From the NCBI RefSeq assembly GCF_004153605.1, contig NZ_SDSI01000005.1, forward strand, positions 1 to 64,000: 64,000 nt of DNA, read 5' to 3'. Of the stretch, positions 33,272-42,526 are shown in pieces. This DNA comes from Qipengyuania_B thermophila. Lineage in GTDB: Bacteria; Pseudomonadota; Alphaproteobacteria; Sphingomonadales; Sphingomonadaceae. The number at the start of each line of letters is the position of its first letter. Positions within the stretch are counted from its first letter, which is position 1. The notes below the pieces were generated by a model. The model worked only from the letters and a program-made list of their open reading frames with translations, did no database searches and was not told the DNA's origin. A program made the translations under genes and the position numbers.

Positions 33272-34051
33272 TCACGCCAGCAGCCGTTCGCGCAAGCGCC
33301 GGCGGTCGGCGTCGCTGACGCCCAGCGGGCGGGCGATCAGGTCGTCGAGCGAACCTGCGCCGGCCCTGACCTCGTCACGAAAGGCGTCGAGATAGTCGCC
33401 GCGCACGCCCAGCAGCGCCTCCACCGCGGCGGGCGGCAGCGGGCCATGCCGCTGTTCCAGCGCGCGAAGCGACTGGCTGCGCAGAACGCCCATGGTCGGC
33501 GCGGCGTTGGTCAGCAGGAACTCTGCGCGCTGGTCATCCTCGGACACGCCGAGGATGTGAAGGAGCAGCGTCACCGCGATGCCCGTCCGGTCCTTGCCCG
33601 CGAAGCAATGCACCAGGCTGGCTCCGTCGCAGGCGGCCGCCGCGCGCAGAAAATCGCCCAGCACCGCGTGCATGGCAGGATTGTGCGGGATGCGGCGATA
33701 CAGCGCGATCATGCGGTCCACCGCCTGCGCCTCGCTCATTCCTGCTGCCGCCGCGGCCAGATGCGGGGGTGCGTTGCTGGTCTCGCCGTCGAAGAACACC
33801 ACCGCCCCTCTCCACGCCGGCGGACGGCGGCACGGGTGGCGTTCACGCTCGGCATTGCCGCGAAGGTCGATGACCGTGCGGATGGACAGGGCGTCGAGCC
33901 GGGAAAGATCGGCATCGCTCGCGCCGACATGCTGGCCGGAGCGGTAGAGCAGCCCGCGGCGCACATGGCCATGCGCGCCCGCCGGCCACCCGCCATAGTC
34001 GCGGAAATTGTGCACGCCATCGAACGGCAGGAAGCGGGCCAGCGCGTTCAT
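33272..34051 (-). CDS. Tyrosine-protein phosphatase (LipA/Siw14-like) coupled to otsA
   Basis: 259 residues. The Cys-x5-Arg P-loop is VHCFAGKDRTG (Cys149, Arg155). The N-terminal FDGVHNFRDYGGWP and RSGQHVGASDADLSRL elements match the bacterial DSP/PTP family related to LipA, which can act on phosphotyrosine, phosphoserine or phosphoinositides. No signal peptide. The ATG overlaps the otsA stop (ATGA), making it the last gene of the coupled trehalose operon. A role in controlling trehalose metabolism is suggested by position only. Confidence 0.88.
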   Translation of the reverse strand: MNALARFLPFDGVHNFRDYGGWPAGAHGHVRRGLLYRSGQHVGASDADLSRLDALSIRTVIDLRGNAERERHPCRRPPAWRGAVVFFDGETSNAPPHLAAAAAGMSEAQAVDRMIALYRRIPHNPAMHAVLGDFLRAAAACDGASLVHCFAGKDRTGIAVTLLLHILGVSEDDQRAEFLLTNAAPTMGVLRSQSLRALEQRHGPLPPAAVEALLGVRGDYLDAFRDEVRAGAGSLDDLIARPLGVSDADRRRLRERLLA

Positions 34052-35436
34052 GGCGACCCGTCTCCCTCGAGGTCGGTGCAGAAATCCGCCGCCCAGCGCT
34101 GCACCGTCTGGGCGCGCACGCTGGCATGCATCGCCTCCCAGCGTGCGCGCCGCTCCTCCAGCGGCATGACCCGGGCGCGGTTGATCGCATGGGCAAGTTC
34201 GTCCGGGCTGTGGGGGTTGACGAGCATGGCGTCGGTGAGCTGCTGCGCCGCGCCGGCGAAGCGCGAGAGGATCAGGACTCCGGGATCGGCCGGATCCTGC
34301 GCGGCGACATACTCCTTCGCCACGAGATTCATGCCGTCGCGCAGGGGCGTCACCAGCCCGATCTTCGCCGCCCGGTAGAACCCGTACAGCTCGGCGGCGG
34401 AATGGCCGCGGTTGACGTAGCGGATCGGCACGAGGTCGATCTCGGAAAACTCGCCGTTGATCCGCCCCGTCTTGCGTTCCAGCGTCTCGCGGATGGTCTG
34501 GTAGCTTTCGACATCCTGACGGCTGGGAGGGGCGATCTGGATGTAGACGAGCTGGCGGGCGGCCGACGGGTCATCCTCGAACAGGCGCGCGACACCGTCC
34601 ATCCGCTCGGGCAGACCCTTGGAGTAGTCGAGCCGGTCGACGCCGATCATCGCCACGCGGTGCCGGGTGCTCGACAGCATCCGCTGCTCGGCCTGGCGAG
34701 CCTCGCCGGTCTGTCCCTGCTGGGTGAAGTGGTCGTAGTCGATGCCGACCGGATACGTCCGCACCAGCATCGAGCGGTCGTCCAGCGTCACCCTGCCGGT
34801 GTCGCGGTCGACGGCGGCCTTCAGTTCCTCGGCACAGTAGTCGAGGAAGTTGTCGCGCCACATGTCGCTCTGGAACCCGACGACGTCATAGGCGAGAAGC
34901 GTGCGGAAGAGACGCTCGTGATAGGGCAGCGACGCCAGCAGGTCGGCCGGCGGGCACGGGATGTGCAGGAAGAACCCCATCCGGTTGCGCAACCCTTGCG
35001 CGCGCAGCTGCTCGCCCAGAGGGATGAAGTGATAGTCGTGGACCCAGACGGTGTCGTCGCTGCGGATGAGCGGCGCCGCGGCGCGCGCGAACAGCGCGTT
35101 GACCCGTTCGTAACCTTTCGCCGTCTCCCGCTGGAACTGCGCCAGATCGACCCTGTAGTGGAACAGCGGCCAGAGCGTCGCATTGGCATAGCCGTTGTAG
35201 TAGGCGTCGACATCGGCGTGGCTGAGGTCGAGCGTGGCGGTCGTCACCTCGTCCGCCGTGGTCACGTGAGGCTGCGCGTCCGGCTCCTCGACGGCCTCCC
35301 CCGACCAACCGATCCACAGCCCGCGGCGGGCGCGCAAGGCGGCGTGGAGCGCGCCCGCCAGCCCGCCCTGGGCACCGGGCACACCCGCGCTCGTGGCCGA
35401 GGCGACCCGGTTCGAGAGCACCACCAGCCGGCTCAC
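34048..35436 (-). CDS. otsA: Trehalose-6-phosphate synthase
   Basis: 462 residues from a GTG (SRLVVLSNRV) that overlaps the GH15 gene's stop. GT20 enzyme joining glucose from UDP- or ADP-glucose to glucose-6-phosphate. Motifs: GGLAGALHAAL donor-site loop, DDTVWVHDYHFIPLG, FFLHIPCPPADLLASLP, VGIDYDHF, VDRLDYSKGLPERM and PLRDGMNLVAKEYVAAQ. Upstream ATGs in frame fall inside the preceding gene and give no conserved sequence. Confidence 0.96.
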   Translation of the reverse strand: MSRLVVLSNRVASATSAGVPGAQGGLAGALHAALRARRGLWIGWSGEAVEEPDAQPHVTTADEVTTATLDLSHADVDAYYNGYANATLWPLFHYRVDLAQFQRETAKGYERVNALFARAAAPLIRSDDTVWVHDYHFIPLGEQLRAQGLRNRMGFFLHIPCPPADLLASLPYHERLFRTLLAYDVVGFQSDMWRDNFLDYCAEELKAAVDRDTGRVTLDDRSMLVRTYPVGIDYDHFTQQGQTGEARQAEQRMLSSTRHRVAMIGVDRLDYSKGLPERMDGVARLFEDDPSAARQLVYIQIAPPSRQDVESYQTIRETLERKTGRINGEFSEIDLVPIRYVNRGHSAAELYGFYRAAKIGLVTPLRDGMNLVAKEYVAAQDPADPGVLILSRFAGAAQQLTDAMLVNPHSPDELAHAINRARVMPLEERRARWEAMHASVRAQTVQRWAADFCTDLEGDGSP

Positions 35437-37235
35437 CGCACCTCCCTCCATGGGCGCGACAGCAGCACCGCGCCGTTGATCACGCCGACCAGCGAATAGG
35501 TCTGAGGGAAATTGCCCCAAAGCTCGCCGGTGCGGTAGTCGAGATCCTCGGAGAGGAGGCCCGACGGGGTTGCGTGCGCCAGAATGGAGCGGAACAGCGT
35601 CTCGGCCTCCGCCCTGCGGCCGGTGAGCGCCAGGGCCTCGATCAGCCAGAAGGTGCAGACGTTGAATGCAGTCTCCGGCGCGCCGAAATCATCCTCCTTC
35701 GCATAGCGCAGCATGTGATCGCCCCGGCGCAGCTCGCGCTCGACGGCGGCGAAGGTGGCGGCGAACCGCGCGTCGTCGGGCGCGGCGAAGCGCAGTTCGA
35801 TCATCTGGAGCAGGCTCGCATCGAGATAGTCGCTCTCGAAGCTCGCCTTGTAGTGCCCTTCACCCTCGACGCCGGTCCAGGCGCGCGCGTCGATCGCCTC
35901 GCGGATCCGCTCCGCCCGCCCGCGCCACAGCTCGGCGCGCTCGCTCCTGCCAAGGTGCTCCGCCACATTGGCGAGACGGTCGCACGCCGCCCAGCACATC
36001 AGCGCAGAATAGGTGTGGACCTCGGTGCGGGTGCGGAACTCCCACAGCCCCGCGTCGGGCTGGTCGTGCATCTCCCAGGCCCGCTCGCCCACGCGTTCAA
36101 GATGGGCGAAGTCGTGTTCACCCGCCATGCGGAGCAGCCGGCGGTCGAAGAAGGCCTGTGCGGTCGGCAGGACGATCTGCCCGTAGCAGTCGTGCTGGAC
36201 CTGGAGATAGGCCGCGTTGCCCCGGCGCACCGGCCCCATCCCGCGATAGCCGGCCAGCGCGCCGGCGGTCTCCTCCTCGAGCCGGCTTTCGCCCATGACG
36301 GAGTAGAGCGGCTGGATGTTGCCGCCTTCGGCCGCATCGACGATGTTCCGCAAGTAAGCGAGGTATTTCTCCAGCACGTCCAGCGCGCCCAGCCGGTTGA
36401 GCGCCTGCACCGTGTAATAGGAGTCGCGCAGCCAGCAGTAGCGGTAGTCCCAGTTGCGCTCGCTGTGCGGCGCCTCGGGGATGGAGGTGGTCAGCGCGGC
36501 GACGATCGCGCCGGTCTCCTCGTGCTGGCACAGCTTAAGGGTGATGGCGCAGCGGATCACCTCCTCCTGCCAGTCGAGCGGAATGGCGAGGCTGCGCACC
36601 CACAGTTTCCAGTAGCGCGCGGTCATCGCCTCCATCTCCCGCACGCGCATGCCGATGTTGCCGACGAACGGTTCGTCGGGGCCGAGGAAGAAGTGAAGGT
36701 CGTTCTCCACCCTCAGCCAGCGCTGCTCCAGCACGGAGCCGACCGGCGCGTCCGTCGTCAGCCGCATCGGGTACTCGTGGGTGAGGAAACGGATGTGGTT
36801 GGAGCCGTAGGTGAACTCGGCCCGCGCCGCCCCGTACCGGGCCATGGGCGTGATCACCATCCGCAGGCGGGGACTGCCGGCGACTGCGCGGATGGTGCGG
36901 GCCAGGGCCACGGGGCGGTAGATCCGGCCGGCGTTCTCGAACCGGGGCGCGAAGTCGCGCACCTCGACCGCGCTGCCGTCCGCCGCCTCCAGCCGGGTCA
37001 CCAGCAGCGCCGTGTTGCGCTCGTAACGCTGGCTGACCGCCGTCTGGTGCTCCAGCTCGACGCGCCAGATGCCGTCGTCGCGGTTGTCGCCGTTCATCAG
37101 CGCGCAGAAGACGGGATCGCCATCGACGCGCGGAATGCAGGCCCACACCACCGCGCCGCTGGCGTCGACAAGGGCGCTGGCCTGGCAATTGCCGATCGGC
37201 CACAGGTCGAGGGTCGGCCGGAAGCCGCCGTTCAT
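35433..37235 (-). CDS. GH15 family glucoamylase/trehalase-like protein
   Basis: 600 residues, typical for bacterial GH15 proteins annotated as glucoamylase-like or trehalase. An N-terminal beta domain (LWPIGNCQASALVDASGAVVW, PRVDGDPVFCALM) leads into an (alpha/alpha)6 barrel with WDYRYCWLRDSYYTVQAL and EVHTYSALMCWAACDRLANV. The C-terminal FNVCTFWLIEALALTGR and LLSEDLDYRTGELWGNFPQTYS agree. No signal peptide, so it acts in the cytoplasm. Placed between otsB and otsA with ATGA and GTGA overlaps, it may hydrolyse trehalose or maltodextrin; actinobacterial GH15 relatives are trehalases. Confidence 0.92.
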   Translation of the reverse strand: MNGGFRPTLDLWPIGNCQASALVDASGAVVWACIPRVDGDPVFCALMNGDNRDDGIWRVELEHQTAVSQRYERNTALLVTRLEAADGSAVEVRDFAPRFENAGRIYRPVALARTIRAVAGSPRLRMVITPMARYGAARAEFTYGSNHIRFLTHEYPMRLTTDAPVGSVLEQRWLRVENDLHFFLGPDEPFVGNIGMRVREMEAMTARYWKLWVRSLAIPLDWQEEVIRCAITLKLCQHEETGAIVAALTTSIPEAPHSERNWDYRYCWLRDSYYTVQALNRLGALDVLEKYLAYLRNIVDAAEGGNIQPLYSVMGESRLEEETAGALAGYRGMGPVRRGNAAYLQVQHDCYGQIVLPTAQAFFDRRLLRMAGEHDFAHLERVGERAWEMHDQPDAGLWEFRTRTEVHTYSALMCWAACDRLANVAEHLGRSERAELWRGRAERIREAIDARAWTGVEGEGHYKASFESDYLDASLLQMIELRFAAPDDARFAATFAAVERELRRGDHMLRYAKEDDFGAPETAFNVCTFWLIEALALTGRRAEAETLFRSILAHATPSGLLSEDLDYRTGELWGNFPQTYSLVGVINGAVLLSRPWREVR

Positions 37236-37963
37236 GAGCCGAGCCAGTCGAGCACGGCGGCAACTCCCGGAAGCGCAAAACGGGCCGAGGCGCTTTCCCG
37301 TTCGCCCACCGCGATGCCGAACCCGCCCAGCGCCGCCGCCGCCGCGAAGCCGTCCTCGTCGGTGACATCGTCCCCGAGGAACACCGGCATCGATCCGGCG
37401 AACGGCCGGCGCCCCATCAGCGCGGCGACCGCGCTGCCTTTCGTGCCGTCGGGCACCCGCACCTCCACCATCATCTTGCCGCCCTGCACCGCCAGATCGG
37501 CCTGCCGCCCGACCGCATGGGCCAGGGCCAGCGCCTCCTCGCCGTGCTCGGGCGCCTTCCTGAAGTGGAGACCAGCGGCAAGGGGCTTGTGTTCCACGAT
37601 CACCCCGCTGCGGGTGTCGGCAAAGGCGCGGAAGGCGCGGTCGACCGTGTCGAGAATGAGGGGACGGGGCCGGCGCTCCGGCTCCCCTCCCGGCCACAGC
37701 AGTTCGCTGCCATGTGTGCCGGACAGCACGTGGTCATGCAGGCCCGCGTCGCGCAGCCATTCGACCGAGCGCCCGCTCACGACGGCCAGCCGCCCGTCGA
37801 GCCGCCGGGCCGTGTCGGCGAGCCGGGCGAACAGTTCTTCGGGCAGCCGCACCTCGTCCGGGCCGGGCGCCAGCTCGACCAGCGTTCCGTCGAAATCGAG
37901 AAACAGCGACACGGGCCGCGCGGCGAGCAGCGCATCGAGAGCAAGCGGCGGCGGAAGCGGCAT
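37232..37963 (-). CDS. otsB: Trehalose-6-phosphate phosphatase
   Basis: 243 residues of the HAD superfamily. Motif I is SLFLDFDGTLVELAPGPDEV with the nucleophile Asp23 and acid Asp25; motif II lies in LAVVSGRSVEWLRD; HGSELLWPGG is the cap region; motif IV is VFLGDDVTDEDGFAAA. Removes phosphate from trehalose-6-phosphate. First gene of the otsB-GH15-otsA-phosphatase chain, starting 32 bases after the retropepsin-like gene. Confidence 0.95.
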   Translation of the reverse strand: MPLPPPLALDALLAARPVSLFLDFDGTLVELAPGPDEVRLPEELFARLADTARRLDGRLAVVSGRSVEWLRDAGLHDHVLSGTHGSELLWPGGEPERRPRPLILDTVDRAFRAFADTRSGVIVEHKPLAAGLHFRKAPEHGEEALALAHAVGRQADLAVQGGKMMVEVRVPDGTKGSAVAALMGRRPFAGSMPVFLGDDVTDEDGFAAAAALGGFGIAVGERESASARFALPGVAAVLDWLGS

Positions 37964-37995
37964 CGACGGCGCTTTGCCGTCCCGCCGCCGGCCCG

Positions 37996-38688
37996 TCAAA
38001 CGGGTTCGGAGCCGGCGTCGCTCTCTTCGGCCACGTCGCGCGCCGCCGGAGTCAGGATGAGCGTGTTGTCGCGCACCTGCCAGCTTTCGAGGCGCGACAG
38101 GAAGTTCATCCCCAGCACGTTCGTCTGGCCGAGGCTGGGGGCGATCACCGCGTCGATGCTGCGCGCCTCGATGTTGCCGAAGGCGAGCGCATCGATGCGG
38201 GTCAGATCGGCCGCGACCGCACCGTTCGCGGTCACGATCCGCACCGGCAGACCACCCTGCCGCGGCTCGAGGCCGGCGCGCGCCGCGAGATCGGCCGACA
38301 CCGCCGTCAGCGTCGCGCCGGTGTCGACGAGAAAGCGCGCGCGCTCGCCATTCACGTCGGCGGTGATCCAGAAATGGCCGTCTGGAGAAAGCCGGATGCG
38401 GGTCTCGTCCCCTTCCACCACCTGCCGCTCGACGCCAAGACCCGACCGCACCAGTCCCATGCGCGGATCGACCTGGGCCATCTGCAGGATGACCGTCAGC
38501 AAAATGCCGGCCAGAGCCAGCGTGCTGGCAAAGCTGAGCACGCCGCCAAAGGGCACGCGCGCCCGGACGAGCCGCGTGCCGAGCCATCCGCAGACCACGG
38601 CCAGAAAGGTCGCGATCAGCAGCTCCGTCGAGCCGATGCCGTCAAGCCGGTCGAGCCAGCGTCCCAGATCCAAGTCGCGCGCCATCAT
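37996..38688 (-). CDS. Retropepsin-like aspartic protease (TIGR02281 type), membrane-anchored
   Basis: 230 residues with two N-terminal hydrophobic segments (about residues 22-40 and 48-68). A single retropepsin-fold domain follows: FLVDTGATLTAVSADLAARAG with the catalytic Asp-Thr-Gly, VTANGAVAADLTRIDALAFG, and VLGMNFLSRLESWQV. Such one-domain proteases must dimerise. The domain is predicted to face the periplasm. The family is common in alphaproteobacteria but its substrates are unknown to me. It is upstream of the trehalose genes and might share their promoter. Confidence 0.88.
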   Translation of the reverse strand: MMARDLDLGRWLDRLDGIGSTELLIATFLAVVCGWLGTRLVRARVPFGGVLSFASTLALAGILLTVILQMAQVDPRMGLVRSGLGVERQVVEGDETRIRLSPDGHFWITADVNGERARFLVDTGATLTAVSADLAARAGLEPRQGGLPVRIVTANGAVAADLTRIDALAFGNIEARSIDAVIAPSLGQTNVLGMNFLSRLESWQVRDNTLILTPAARDVAEESDAGSEPV

Positions 38689-38767
38689 GCGCCCCTAACA
38701 TGGGGGCGTTTGCACCAAGCTGAACCCTTGCGCGGCGAGGTTGCCGATTTTCCCTTGCGGCGGGAGC

Positions 38768-39748
38768 TTACGGAGCGGCCGCCGGCTGCGCGGCGCGGGC
38801 CAGCACCACGGCGAACGCCGCGCCGGTGTCCGTCCAGCGGTGCAGCGGCTCCCAGCCTCCGGCCCGGAGCATGAAGTCGCCGCTTTCCGGGGTGAACTTG
38901 TAGCTGTTCTCCGTGTGGATCGTTTCGCCCGCCTGCATCGCGAAGCCATGGCCCGCCACGGTGAACGCCAGCGGCTCCACCGCCTCAAGATGCATCTCGA
39001 TGCGGCTGCTGTGCGCGTTCCAGCGCGCGCGGTGGCGCAGCGCGTCGAGCGGCAGGTCGCCGTCCAGCTCGCGGTTGATCCGCCGCGCAAGGTTGAGGTT
39101 GAACCGCGCCGTCACGCCGGCGGCATCGTCATAGGCAGCCTGCAGCACGTCGGCGGACTTGACGAGATCGAAGCCGATCAGCAGCAGCGGCGCCGCCCCC
39201 TCCCCGTCCGGTGCCGCGGCGAGCGTGCCGGCCATCGCCCGCAGCAGGTCGACCGCCGCGGCAGGCGCGAGATTGCCGATGGTGGAACCGGGAAAGAAGC
39301 CGAGACGCGGTGCGCCGCCGATCTCTCCGGGCAAGGCGACGGGGCGGGTGAAATCCGCCTCCAGCGGCAGCACGGGAAGGTCCGGGAACAGCGAGCGGAG
39401 CTGGCGCGCCGCCTCCCGCAGGAACGGGCCGGAGATGTCGATCGGCACATAGGCCGACGGGGCGATCGCCCCGAGGACGAGCGGGGTCTTGGCCGAACTG
39501 CCCGATCCGAACTCCACGACCGCCGTACCGGGCGGGACGTGCAAGGGCAGTTCCGCGGCGGCGCTGCCGAGGATCTGCCGCTCGGTGCGGGTCGGGTAAT
39601 ATTCGGGAAGCTGCGTGATCTCCTCGAACAGAGCCGACCCCGCGTCGTCGTAGAGCCAGCGCGCCGGCACGGCCTTCTGCGGCCGGGAAAGCCCCGCGAG
39701 GACATCGGCCCGGAACGCGGGATCGGCGCCGCCGCCCTCGCGGCTCAA
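38768..39748 (-). CDS. egtD: L-histidine N-alpha-methyltransferase EgtD
   Basis: 326 residues from a TTG that overlaps the egtB stop (TTGA). Trimethylates histidine to hercynine with SAM. Class I methyltransferase core: RWLYDDAGSALFEEITQLPEYYPTRTE at the N-terminus, SAM site VVEFGSGSSAKTPLVL, GFFPGSTIGNL and LLIGFDLVKSADVLQAAYDD. The C-terminal ENSYKFTPE contributes to substrate binding in the family. With EgtB it provides the core of ergothioneine biosynthesis. Confidence 0.94.
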   Translation of the reverse strand: MSREGGGADPAFRADVLAGLSRPQKAVPARWLYDDAGSALFEEITQLPEYYPTRTERQILGSAAAELPLHVPPGTAVVEFGSGSSAKTPLVLGAIAPSAYVPIDISGPFLREAARQLRSLFPDLPVLPLEADFTRPVALPGEIGGAPRLGFFPGSTIGNLAPAAAVDLLRAMAGTLAAAPDGEGAAPLLLIGFDLVKSADVLQAAYDDAAGVTARFNLNLARRINRELDGDLPLDALRHRARWNAHSSRIEMHLEAVEPLAFTVAGHGFAMQAGETIHTENSYKFTPESGDFMLRAGGWEPLHRWTDTGAAFAVVLARAAQPAAAP

Positions 39749-41034
39749 AGGTCGCGCGCCAGACGGACGCCGGTGAACTGCCAGCGCTGATGGGGATAGA
39801 AGAAGTTGCGGTAGCTTGGCCGCGAGTGTCCGCGCGGCGTGGCGCAGCTCGCACCCTTGAGGACGAACTGCCCGGCCATGAACTTGCCGTTGTACTCGCC
39901 AACGGCGCCCGGCGCGGCCCGGAAACGCGGATGCGGCAGGTAGGCGGAGCGTGTCCACTGCCAGCAATCGCCGAACAGCGACGTTCCGCCCTGCGGCAGC
40001 GGCGCCCCCGCTCCGTCGAGCTGGTGACCTCCGGCAGGATCGGCGTCGCGGCCGATCGCTTCCCATTCGGCCTCGGTCGGCAGCCGGTGCCCCGCCCAGG
40101 CGGCAAACGCGTCGGCCTCGAAGTAGGAGACATGCGTGACCGGGCGCTCCGGATCGACGGGACGCCATCCGGCAAGGGTGAACTGCTCCCACCCCGCATC
40201 GCTGCGGCGCCAGTAGAGCGGAGAGCAGACGCCATGCTCCCGCACCCAGGCCAGCCCGTCGGCAAGCCACAGGGCCGGATGCGCCGCGTATCCCCCGTCA
40301 TCCATGAACGCCAGCCACTCGCCGCAGGTGACGAGCCGGTTGCGCATGGCGAACGGCTGAAGCAGGTGCGCGTGCGCCGGCCCTTCATTGTCGAAGGCGA
40401 AACCGTCCCCTTCGTGACCGACGCGCACCGTTCCGCCTGGGTGCGAAAGCCATTCCGCTTCAGCGGCATCGGCCTGCGGAGCGCACGGAGACACATCCGC
40501 CCACAGCGCCGGGCCGAGCGGATTGCGGAACAGCGCGTGCTGGATGTCCGTGAGCAGCAGTTCCTGGTGCTGCTCCTCGTGGGCGATCCCCAGCGCCACA
40601 AGGGCGTGGCAGCGCGGGTCGCCGAGCAACGGCTCCATCGCCGCGCTGACATGGTGCCGGTAATCGAGCACCTCATCGAGCGACGGCCGGCTCAGGAGGC
40701 CGCGGTCGGCCCTCGCCAGCCGCGCCCCTTCCGCCTCGTAGTAGGAGTTGAACAGAAAGGCCCAGCCCTCGGCGAAGGGGCGGTATCCCGGCACATGGTC
40801 GCGCAGCAGGAAAGTCTCCCAGAACCATGTGGTGTGCGCGAGGTGCCACTTTGCCGGCGAGGCGTCGGGCATCGACTGGATCGTGGCGTCGGCATCCGAC
40901 AGCGGCGCGGCAAGCGCCTCCGTCATCTGGCGGGTCCGGCGGAACCGGTCCGCCAGCACAGCGCCCTCGTCCGCCGGGTCGGCGTGCGGACGGGAGAGCG
41001 GCGGCACTCCGGGAGGGCAGGCATGTGCGCGCAT
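39745..41034 (-). CDS. egtB: Ergothioneine sulfoxide synthase EgtB
   Basis: 429 residues. An N-terminal DinB-like four-helix domain supplies the iron ligands: KWHLAHTTWFWE (His64, His67) and a second histidine site in AHEEQHQELLLTDIQH. The C-terminal formylglycine-generating-enzyme-like domain has DNEGPAHAHLLQPFAMRNRLVT, FEADAFAAWAGHRLPTEAEWE and GASCATPRGHSRPSYRNFFYP. It joins hercynine with gamma-glutamylcysteine or cysteine and O2. No egtA, egtC or egtE is nearby, so sulfur donor and lyase must come from elsewhere. Confidence 0.94.
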   Translation of the reverse strand: MRAHACPPGVPPLSRPHADPADEGAVLADRFRRTRQMTEALAAPLSDADATIQSMPDASPAKWHLAHTTWFWETFLLRDHVPGYRPFAEGWAFLFNSYYEAEGARLARADRGLLSRPSLDEVLDYRHHVSAAMEPLLGDPRCHALVALGIAHEEQHQELLLTDIQHALFRNPLGPALWADVSPCAPQADAAEAEWLSHPGGTVRVGHEGDGFAFDNEGPAHAHLLQPFAMRNRLVTCGEWLAFMDDGGYAAHPALWLADGLAWVREHGVCSPLYWRRSDAGWEQFTLAGWRPVDPERPVTHVSYFEADAFAAWAGHRLPTEAEWEAIGRDADPAGGHQLDGAGAPLPQGGTSLFGDCWQWTRSAYLPHPRFRAAPGAVGEYNGKFMAGQFVLKGASCATPRGHSRPSYRNFFYPHQRWQFTGVRLARDL

Positions 41035-41100
41035 CCGGAGTCCGGCGTATCAGCCCCGGACCGGCGAGGCAACCGGCGCTGGACATGGGGCCGGGGCGGG

Positions 41101-42468
41101 TCAGGCGGCGTCGCGCGACCGGTCCGCGGCCTGCGCGTTGAGCATCTCGGCCAGCAGGAAGGCAAGCTCGAGCGACTGCGCCGCGTTCAACCGCGGGTCG
41201 CAATGCGTTTCGTATCGGGTTTTCAGCTCGTCGTCGGTGATGGCGACAGCGCCGCCGATGCACTCGGTCACGTCCTGCCCGGTCATCTCGACATGGATGC
41301 CGCCGGCATGCGTGCCCTCGGCCCGGTGGACGCGGAAGAAGCCGCGCACTTCGCGCAGCACCCGGTCGAACGGACGGGTCTTGTAGCCGCTCGACGAGGC
41401 GACGCTGTTGCCGTGCATCGGATCGCAGCTCCACACGACCGGATGCCCGTCCTGCCGCACCGCCCGCACCAGCCGGGGCAGCAGCTCCTCGACCTTGTCG
41501 GCGCCCATCCGGATGATGAGCGTGATGCGCCCCGGAACACGGGCGGGATCGAGGATGGCGAGCAGGCGCAGAAGATCGTCGGGGTCGGTCGCCGGGCCGC
41601 ATTTGATCCCCAGCGGATTGCCGATGCCGCGGGCAAACTCCACATGCGCCGACCCGGCAAAGCGCGTGCGGTCGCCGATCCACAGCATGTGGGCGCTCGT
41701 GTCGAACCATTCGCCAGTGTCCGGCTCGCGCCGGGTCATGGCCGCCTCGTAAGGGAGCAGCAGAGCCTCGTGGCTGGTGAAGAAGGCGGTGCTGCGCAGC
41801 TGGGGCACGTTGTCCGGATCGACGCCGCAGGCTTCCATGAAGTCCAGCGCCTCGCTGATGCGGTCGGCAAGGTCGTTGAACCGCTCCGCCCAGCGGCTGC
41901 GGGCCATGAAGTCGAGCGTCCAGCCATGGATACGCCGCAGGTTGGCATAGCCGCCCCCCGACAGCGCGCGCAGCAGGTTGAGCGTGGCCGCGGCCTGAAG
42001 GTGGGCGCGCACCATGCGCGCCGGATCGTTGCGCCGGGCCTGCGCATCGAATGCCAGCCCGTTGACGTTGTCGCCGAAATAGCTCGGCAGGGTGACGCCG
42101 TCGCGGGTTTCGGTCGGCGCGCTGCGCGGCTTGGCGAACTGCCCCGCCATGCGGCCGACCTTCACCACCGGTCGTTTCGAGGCGAAGGTGAGCACCACCG
42201 CCATCTGCAGGATGACGCGGAAGGTGTTGCGCACATTGTCGGGGTGGAACTCGGCGAAGCTCTCGGCGCAGTCGCCGCCCTGCAGCAGGAACGCCCGGCC
42301 TTGCGCGACTTCCGCCAGCCGCTCACGCAGCTCCCGGGCCTCGCCCCCGAAGACGAGCGGAGGGTAGTTGGACAGCGTCCCGACGACGGCGGACAGCGCC
42401 TCCGCATCCTCGTAGTGCGGCAGGTGGCGCGCCTCGAAGGCGGTCCAGCTGTGGGGATGCCAGCTCAT
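41101..42468 (-). CDS. Class II 3-deoxy-7-phosphoheptulonate (DAHP) synthase
   Basis: 455 residues, plant/Mycobacterium-like class II enzyme. First step of the shikimate pathway, joining PEP and erythrose-4-phosphate. Signature segments: FLLQGGDCAESFAEFHPDN, KVGRMAGQFAKPRS, GVTLPSYFGDNVNG, WIGDRTRFAGSAHVEF, GIKCGPATDPDDLLRLL, WSCDPMHGNSVASSSGYKTR and GGIHVEMTGQDVTECIGG. Metal ligands (Cys, His, Glu, Asp) fall in these blocks. No shikimate genes adjoin it. Confidence 0.96.
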   Translation of the reverse strand: MSWHPHSWTAFEARHLPHYEDAEALSAVVGTLSNYPPLVFGGEARELRERLAEVAQGRAFLLQGGDCAESFAEFHPDNVRNTFRVILQMAVVLTFASKRPVVKVGRMAGQFAKPRSAPTETRDGVTLPSYFGDNVNGLAFDAQARRNDPARMVRAHLQAAATLNLLRALSGGGYANLRRIHGWTLDFMARSRWAERFNDLADRISEALDFMEACGVDPDNVPQLRSTAFFTSHEALLLPYEAAMTRREPDTGEWFDTSAHMLWIGDRTRFAGSAHVEFARGIGNPLGIKCGPATDPDDLLRLLAILDPARVPGRITLIIRMGADKVEELLPRLVRAVRQDGHPVVWSCDPMHGNSVASSSGYKTRPFDRVLREVRGFFRVHRAEGTHAGGIHVEMTGQDVTECIGGAVAITDDELKTRYETHCDPRLNAAQSLELAFLLAEMLNAQAADRSRDAA

Positions 42469-42526
42469 CGGCAGAACCGCCTCGCAGGCTGCGCCCGGAC
42501 CGCGCCGGACGCATGCGGACGCCCGC

